64,000 bases of DNA from Sphingomonas spermidinifaciens. Its GTDB lineage: Bacteria > Pseudomonadota > Alphaproteobacteria > Sphingomonadales > Sphingomonadaceae. Shown here in pieces: positions 60,617-64,000 of the stretch (the first letter of the stretch is position 1; each line of letters starts with the position of its first letter). Position numbers and translations under genes: made by a program. Where the stretch lies: positions 930,001 to 994,000 of the forward strand of contig NZ_NWMW01000002.1 of NCBI RefSeq assembly GCF_002351485.1, given 5' to 3'. Below the pieces are notes generated by a model that was not told the DNA's origin, did not search any database, and saw only the letters and a list, made by a program, of their open reading frames with translations.

Positions 60617-62881
60617 ATGGCCACCGACCTCGACGATCCGCTCGACAACCCGCCCATCGGCATCCTGGACGCGCCCTTCGACAGTGCCCTGTCCGAGCGC
60701 TATCTCGTCTATGCGATGTCGACGATCACCGCGCGGTCGCTGCCCGACGTGCGCGACGGGTTGAAGCCGGTGCATCGCCGCCTGCTCTGGGCGATGCGGC
60801 TGCTCAAGCTCGATCCAGCGAGCGGCTACAAGAAGTGCGCGCGCGTCGTGGGCGACGTGATCGGCAAATATCATCCGCACGGCGATCAGTCGGTCTACGA
60901 CGCGATGGTCCGCCTCGCGCAGACCTTTGCGCTGCGCTATCCGCTGGTCGACGGGCAGGGCAACTTCGGCAATATCGACGGCGATAACGCCGCCGCCTAT
61001 CGCTATACCGAAGCGCGGCTGACGCAGGTCGCGATCGACCTGATGGCGGGCCTTGACGAGGACGCGGTCGATTATCGCCCGACCTATAATGGCGAGGAGC
61101 AGGAGCCCGAGCTGTTTCCGGGGCTGTTCCCCAACCTGCTCGCCAATGGCGCCAGCGGCATCGCCGTCGGCATGGCGACGAGCATCCCGCCGCACAACGC
61201 CGCCGAGCTGATCGACGCGGCGGTGATGCTGATCGACCGGCCCGATGCCGACGATGCCGCGATCCTCGAACACGTCACCGGGCCAGACTTTCCAACGGGC
61301 GGGATCGTCGTCGACAGCCCCGCCGCGATCGCCGAAAGCTATGCCACTGGCCGCGGTGGCTTCCGCGTGCGGGCGCGCTACACGATCGAGCGCGAGAAGG
61401 GCGGGGGGTGGCAGGCGGTCGTCACCGAAATCCCCTACGGCGTCCAGAAGGGCAAGCTGATCGAGGCGATCGCCGCGCTCATCAACGACAAGAAGTTCCC
61501 GATCCTCGCCGATGTGCGCGACGAATCGGATGCCGAAATCCGCATCGTCCTCGAACCGCGCGCGCGCACCGTCGATCCGGCGACGCTGATGGACGGGCTT
61601 TTCCGCCTGACCGATCTCGAAACGCGCGTGCCGCTCAACCTCAACGTCCTCGATCATCAGCGGACCCCGCGCGTGATGAGCCTGCGCGAGGCGCTGTCGG
61701 CATGGGTCGACCACCAGTTCGTCGTGCTCCGCCGCCGCTCGCAGCATCGGCTCGACAAGATCGCCGACCGGATCGAGCTGCTCGACGGCTACATCATCGC
61801 CTTCCTCAACCTCGACCGGGTGATCGAGATCATCCGGACTGAGGACGAGCCCAAGCCCGTCATGATGGCCGAGTTCGGCCTGACCGACCGCCAGGCCGAG
61901 GCCATCCTCAACATGCGCCTCCGCTCGCTGCGCCGGCTGGAGGAGATGGAGCTTCGGCGGGAGCGCGACACGCTCGACAAGGAGCAGGCCGAGCTGACCG
62001 CGTTGCTGGCGAGCGAGGCCAAGCAGCGTACGCGGCTGAAGCGCGACCTCCGGAAGATCGGCGAGCGTTATGGCCGCGAGACGGCGCTCGGCGCGCGCCG
62101 CACGACGATCGAGGAAGCGGCGCCCGCGCGCGACATCCCCCTTGAGGCGATGATCGAGCGCGAGCCGGTGACGGTGATCGTCTCGCAGCGAGGCTGGATC
62201 CGCGCGATGAAGGGGCATGTCGACCTCGCTTCGACCGAGGCGATGAAGTTCCGCGAGGGCGACGGCGCGCGCTTCGCCTTCCACGCTCAGACCACCGACA
62301 AGCTGATCGTCGCGACCGAGAGCGGGCGCTTCTACACATTGGGCGCCGACAAGCTGCCCGGCGGCCGCGGCTTCGGCGAACCGCTGAGCCTGATGATCGA
62401 CCTCGACGGCGGCGGCGCGATCGTGTCGGTCGCGCGGAGCGGCGGGGCGGACGCGAAGCTGCTGGTGGCGGCGAGCGACGGGCGGGGCTTCGTCGTACGC
62501 GAGGGCGATGTGCTCGCCGAGACGCGCAAGGGGAAGCAGGTGGTCAGCCCGCGCGCTGGCGCAAAGCTGAAGGTCGTCCGCCGTGTCGGACCGGGCGACG
62601 ACTACGTCGCCGCCTCGGGTGACAATCGCAAGCTCTGCGTCTTTCCCTTGAGCGAGGTCGCCGAGATGGCGCGCGGGCAAGGCGTTCAGCTTCAGCGTTT
62701 CCGTGAAGGCGGGCTGGCCGATGCCCGCACCTTCCGCTTCGCCGACGGTCTCTCCTGGGCGATGGGTGGCGAGGCGGGGCGGACCCGGACCGAGGCGGAC
62801 ATGTCGCCGTGGCGGGCCGCGCGCGGAGCGGCGGGACGGACGCCGCCGACGGGCTTCCCCCGGAACAACCGCTTCGATTGA
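60617..62881 (+). CDS. parC: DNA topoisomerase IV subunit A
   Basis: 754 residues. The breakage-reunion domain has catalytic Tyr130 in [12 protein letters not shown]; the quinolone region reads [12 protein letters not shown] (residues 86-97), where E. coli ParC Ser80 and Glu84 correspond to Gln91 and Asp95. A helical gate ([20 protein letters not shown] near 420) and C-terminal beta-propeller follow. It decatenates daughter chromosomes with ParE (encoded elsewhere). The ParC-type length and wrapping domain distinguish it from GyrA. Confidence 0.95.
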   Translation: MATDLDDPLDNPPIGILDAPFDSALSERYLVYAMSTITARSLPDVRDGLKPVHRRLLWAMRLLKLDPASGYKKCARVVGDVIGKYHPHGDQSVYDAMVRLAQTFALRYPLVDGQGNFGNIDGDNAAAYRYTEARLTQVAIDLMAGLDEDAVDYRPTYNGEEQEPELFPGLFPNLLANGASGIAVGMATSIPPHNAAELIDAAVMLIDRPDADDAAILEHVTGPDFPTGGIVVDSPAAIAESYATGRGGFRVRARYTIEREKGGGWQAVVTEIPYGVQKGKLIEAIAALINDKKFPILADVRDESDAEIRIVLEPRARTVDPATLMDGLFRLTDLETRVPLNLNVLDHQRTPRVMSLREALSAWVDHQFVVLRRRSQHRLDKIADRIELLDGYIIAFLNLDRVIEIIRTEDEPKPVMMAEFGLTDRQAEAILNMRLRSLRRLEEMELRRERDTLDKEQAELTALLASEAKQRTRLKRDLRKIGERYGRETALGARRTTIEEAAPARDIPLEAMIEREPVTVIVSQRGWIRAMKGHVDLASTEAMKFREGDGARFAFHAQTTDKLIVATESGRFYTLGADKLPGGRGFGEPLSLMIDLDGGGAIVSVARSGGADAKLLVAASDGRGFVVREGDVLAETRKGKQVVSPRAGAKLKVVRRVGPGDDYVAASGDNRKLCVFPLSEVAEMARGQGVQLQRFREGGLADARTFRFADGLSWAMGGEAGRTRTEADMSPWRAARGAAGRTPPTGFPRNNRFD

Positions 62882-62912
62882 GTCCATGCCCGCTTTTCGG
62901 CGGGCATCAGAG

Positions 62913-62927
62913 TTCAACTGGTCTTAA
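62913..62927 (+). promoter_or_regulatory. CtrA-box-like sequence
   Basis: TTCA-N7-TTAA (62913-62927), one mismatch from the alphaproteobacterial CtrA site TTAA-N7-TTAA, located 26-40 bases upstream of the GGDEF gene start. Only a half-perfect match; chance is possible. Confidence 0.3.
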
Positions 62928-62952
62928 CATATCGGCCCTAACGCAGGTCACG

Positions 62953-64000
62953 ATGTACCCGGTCGAAGCCCTGACCGTTTCCGATGCGCTCGGCCGCTGG
63001 CTGGGTGTCGTCGACCCGCATGCGCATGGTCCGCAGGCGAGTGCGCTGCTGCTTGAGATGCTGCCCATCCCCGCCGCGATCCTGACGCTAGGCCAGGGGG
63101 AACTTGCGTTCGAGGCGGTCAACAGCAGCTTTCGCGACGCGGGCCTCGGCGTCGTCGCGCATCAGTCGCCGCTCGTCCGCCTGCTCGGCGCGCGGATCAT
63201 CGCCTTTCTAGCCGGCCCCGCCCGCGGCGAGGAGTTCGAGTGGCAGTTCGGCGATTGCGTTGATTGCCGCTATTTCCAGGTGCGCCTCTCGCGCCCACCG
63301 GTCGATGGGTCGGACCATCGCTGCCTCGTCACGCTGCTCGACCATACCGGCCAGTTCCGCACCGAGCACAGCCTTCGCCGCGAGATGATGACCGACAGCC
63401 TCACCGGGCTGGCCAATCGCGCGGGCTTCACCGACCAGCTCGAGGCGGCGATCGCCGAGCGCTCACGCGGGACCTATGCCGTGCTGGCGGTCAATCTCGA
63501 CCGGTTCAGCCGGGTCAATGCCTGCATGGGCGGGCTGGCGGGTGACGAACTGCTGATCTCGGTCGCGCGGCGGCTCAAGGGCGCGCTGCGTTCTCGCGAC
63601 CTGATCGCGCGGACCGGCGGCGACGAGTTCGCGATCCTGATGACGATCGACGACGGGCCGAACGAGGTGCTGCAACTCGCACGTCGGATCGGCGACTCGC
63701 TCGCCTCGCCGTTTCGGTTGTCGGACTTCGAGATCCGCGTCGATTGCTCGATCGGCATCGCGCTGACCGACGACGAGAAGCACGACGCCGAGGAACTCGT
63801 CCGCCACGCCCAGTTTGCGGTGAAGCGGTCGAAGAAATCGGGTCGCACCGAAATCTACCAGACCCGCGCTTTCGATGCCGCGCGCCGTCAATTTGGGATC
63901 GAGACCGAACTGCGCCGCGCGATCGACGCCGGCGGGCTCGACCTCTATCTCCAGCCCATCTGTGATCTCGCGACCGGCCGGATCACGTCGTTCGAGGCGT
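62953..64000 (+). CDS. GGDEF(-EAL) c-di-GMP enzyme (cut by window end)
   Basis: At least 349 residues; the frame is open at the right edge. An N-terminal PAS-like sensory part (about 1-140) is followed by a GGDEF domain with DSLTGLANRAGF near 150 and RTGGDEFAIL near 220. The inhibitory site RSRD lies nine residues ahead of GGDEF, so a feedback-controlled diguanylate cyclase is expected. The final visible residues, LDLYLQPICDLATGRITSFEA, are the start of an EAL domain. No membrane helix is seen, so it is probably cytosolic. Confidence 0.9.
   Translation, partial: MYPVEALTVSDALGRWLGVVDPHAHGPQASALLLEMLPIPAAILTLGQGELAFEAVNSSFRDAGLGVVAHQSPLVRLLGARIIAFLAGPARGEEFEWQFGDCVDCRYFQVRLSRPPVDGSDHRCLVTLLDHTGQFRTEHSLRREMMTDSLTGLANRAGFTDQLEAAIAERSRGTYAVLAVNLDRFSRVNACMGGLAGDELLISVARRLKGALRSRDLIARTGGDEFAILMTIDDGPNEVLQLARRIGDSLASPFRLSDFEIRVDCSIGIALTDDEKHDAEELVRHAQFAVKRSKKSGRTEIYQTRAFDAARRQFGIETELRRAIDAGGLDLYLQPICDLATGRITSFEA

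Overview
The window is gene-dense, high-GC chromosomal DNA of an alphaproteobacterium, most likely a sphingomonad. Signs of this are the strong G/C third-position bias, ATGA-type overlaps between operon genes, an RcdA/DUF1465 protein, DUF465 mini-proteins, an Erythrobacter-type LOV-HTH photoreceptor, an ffh-rpsP-rimM cluster, a short PutA and several families of intergenic palindromic repeats familiar from sphingomonad genomes. I see no insertion sequence, prophage, CRISPR array or plasmid function. Almost all of it reads as core chromosome with a few accessory patches.

Layout. 0-2.9 kb: small regulatory or hypothetical genes (PilZ, two DUF465, RcdA-like, ArsC/Spx-like, a membrane protein). 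2.9-8.2 kb: panB, then the conserved yfgM-bamB-der outer-membrane/ribosome-biogenesis block with a tusA-like gene and an Hpt protein. 8.3-13.1 kb: thiolase and MaoC hydratase (acyl-CoA metabolism), and bifunctional putA facing argG. 14.3-17.6 kb: MATE exporter, a secreted protein, a GNAT-like acyltransferase. 17.6-21.5 kb: a three-gene molybdenum aldehyde oxidoreductase operon (paoABC type), followed by a GH16 glucanase and an ATP-dependent DNA ligase. 24.0-27.4 kb (minus strand): terC, rnd, lptC, lptA and a LOV-HTH blue-light regulator. 27.6-34.9 kb: a glycine-rich double cold-shock protein, glutaminyl cyclase, glutathionyl-hydroquinone reductase, a lipoprotein, an enoyl-reductase-like enzyme, an ABC exporter and cysK. 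35-40.4 kb: an NTF2-like protein behind an operator-like dyad, a DUF3072 protein, the divergent ald/lrp pair, kup, a 2H phosphoesterase and a tRNA with anticodon CAT. 40.4-49.9 kb: ROK kinase, yciB, the SRP receptor gene ftsY with mtaB, DUF924, a GGDEF-EAL protein, then ffh-rpsP-rimM. 49.9-53.7 kb: a secreted Tiki/ChaN-like protein, an interrupted tRNA-Leu gene, ihfB and rpsA. 54-64 kb: methyltransferase, GST, an arginine-succinyltransferase locus (M20 hydrolase-astA-astB), a LysR regulator, parC, and a GGDEF(-EAL) gene cut by the window end.

The most notable object is the tRNA-Leu(UAA) gene at 51179-51504 (minus). Its anticodon loop is split between positions 34 and 35 by a 237-nt group I intron. 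P1, P2, P3, P4, P7, P8 and a GAAA-capped P9 hairpin, the U.G pair at the 5' splice site and the terminal G can all be traced by hand. The insertion site and core sequence are those of the cyanobacterial/plastid tRNA-Leu intron. Other items worth attention are the LOV-HTH regulator placed where lptB would be expected, two strong dyads in the ald/lrp intergenic region (one overlapping the lrp start codon), and a rimM gene with no ordinary start codon near its conserved N-terminus.
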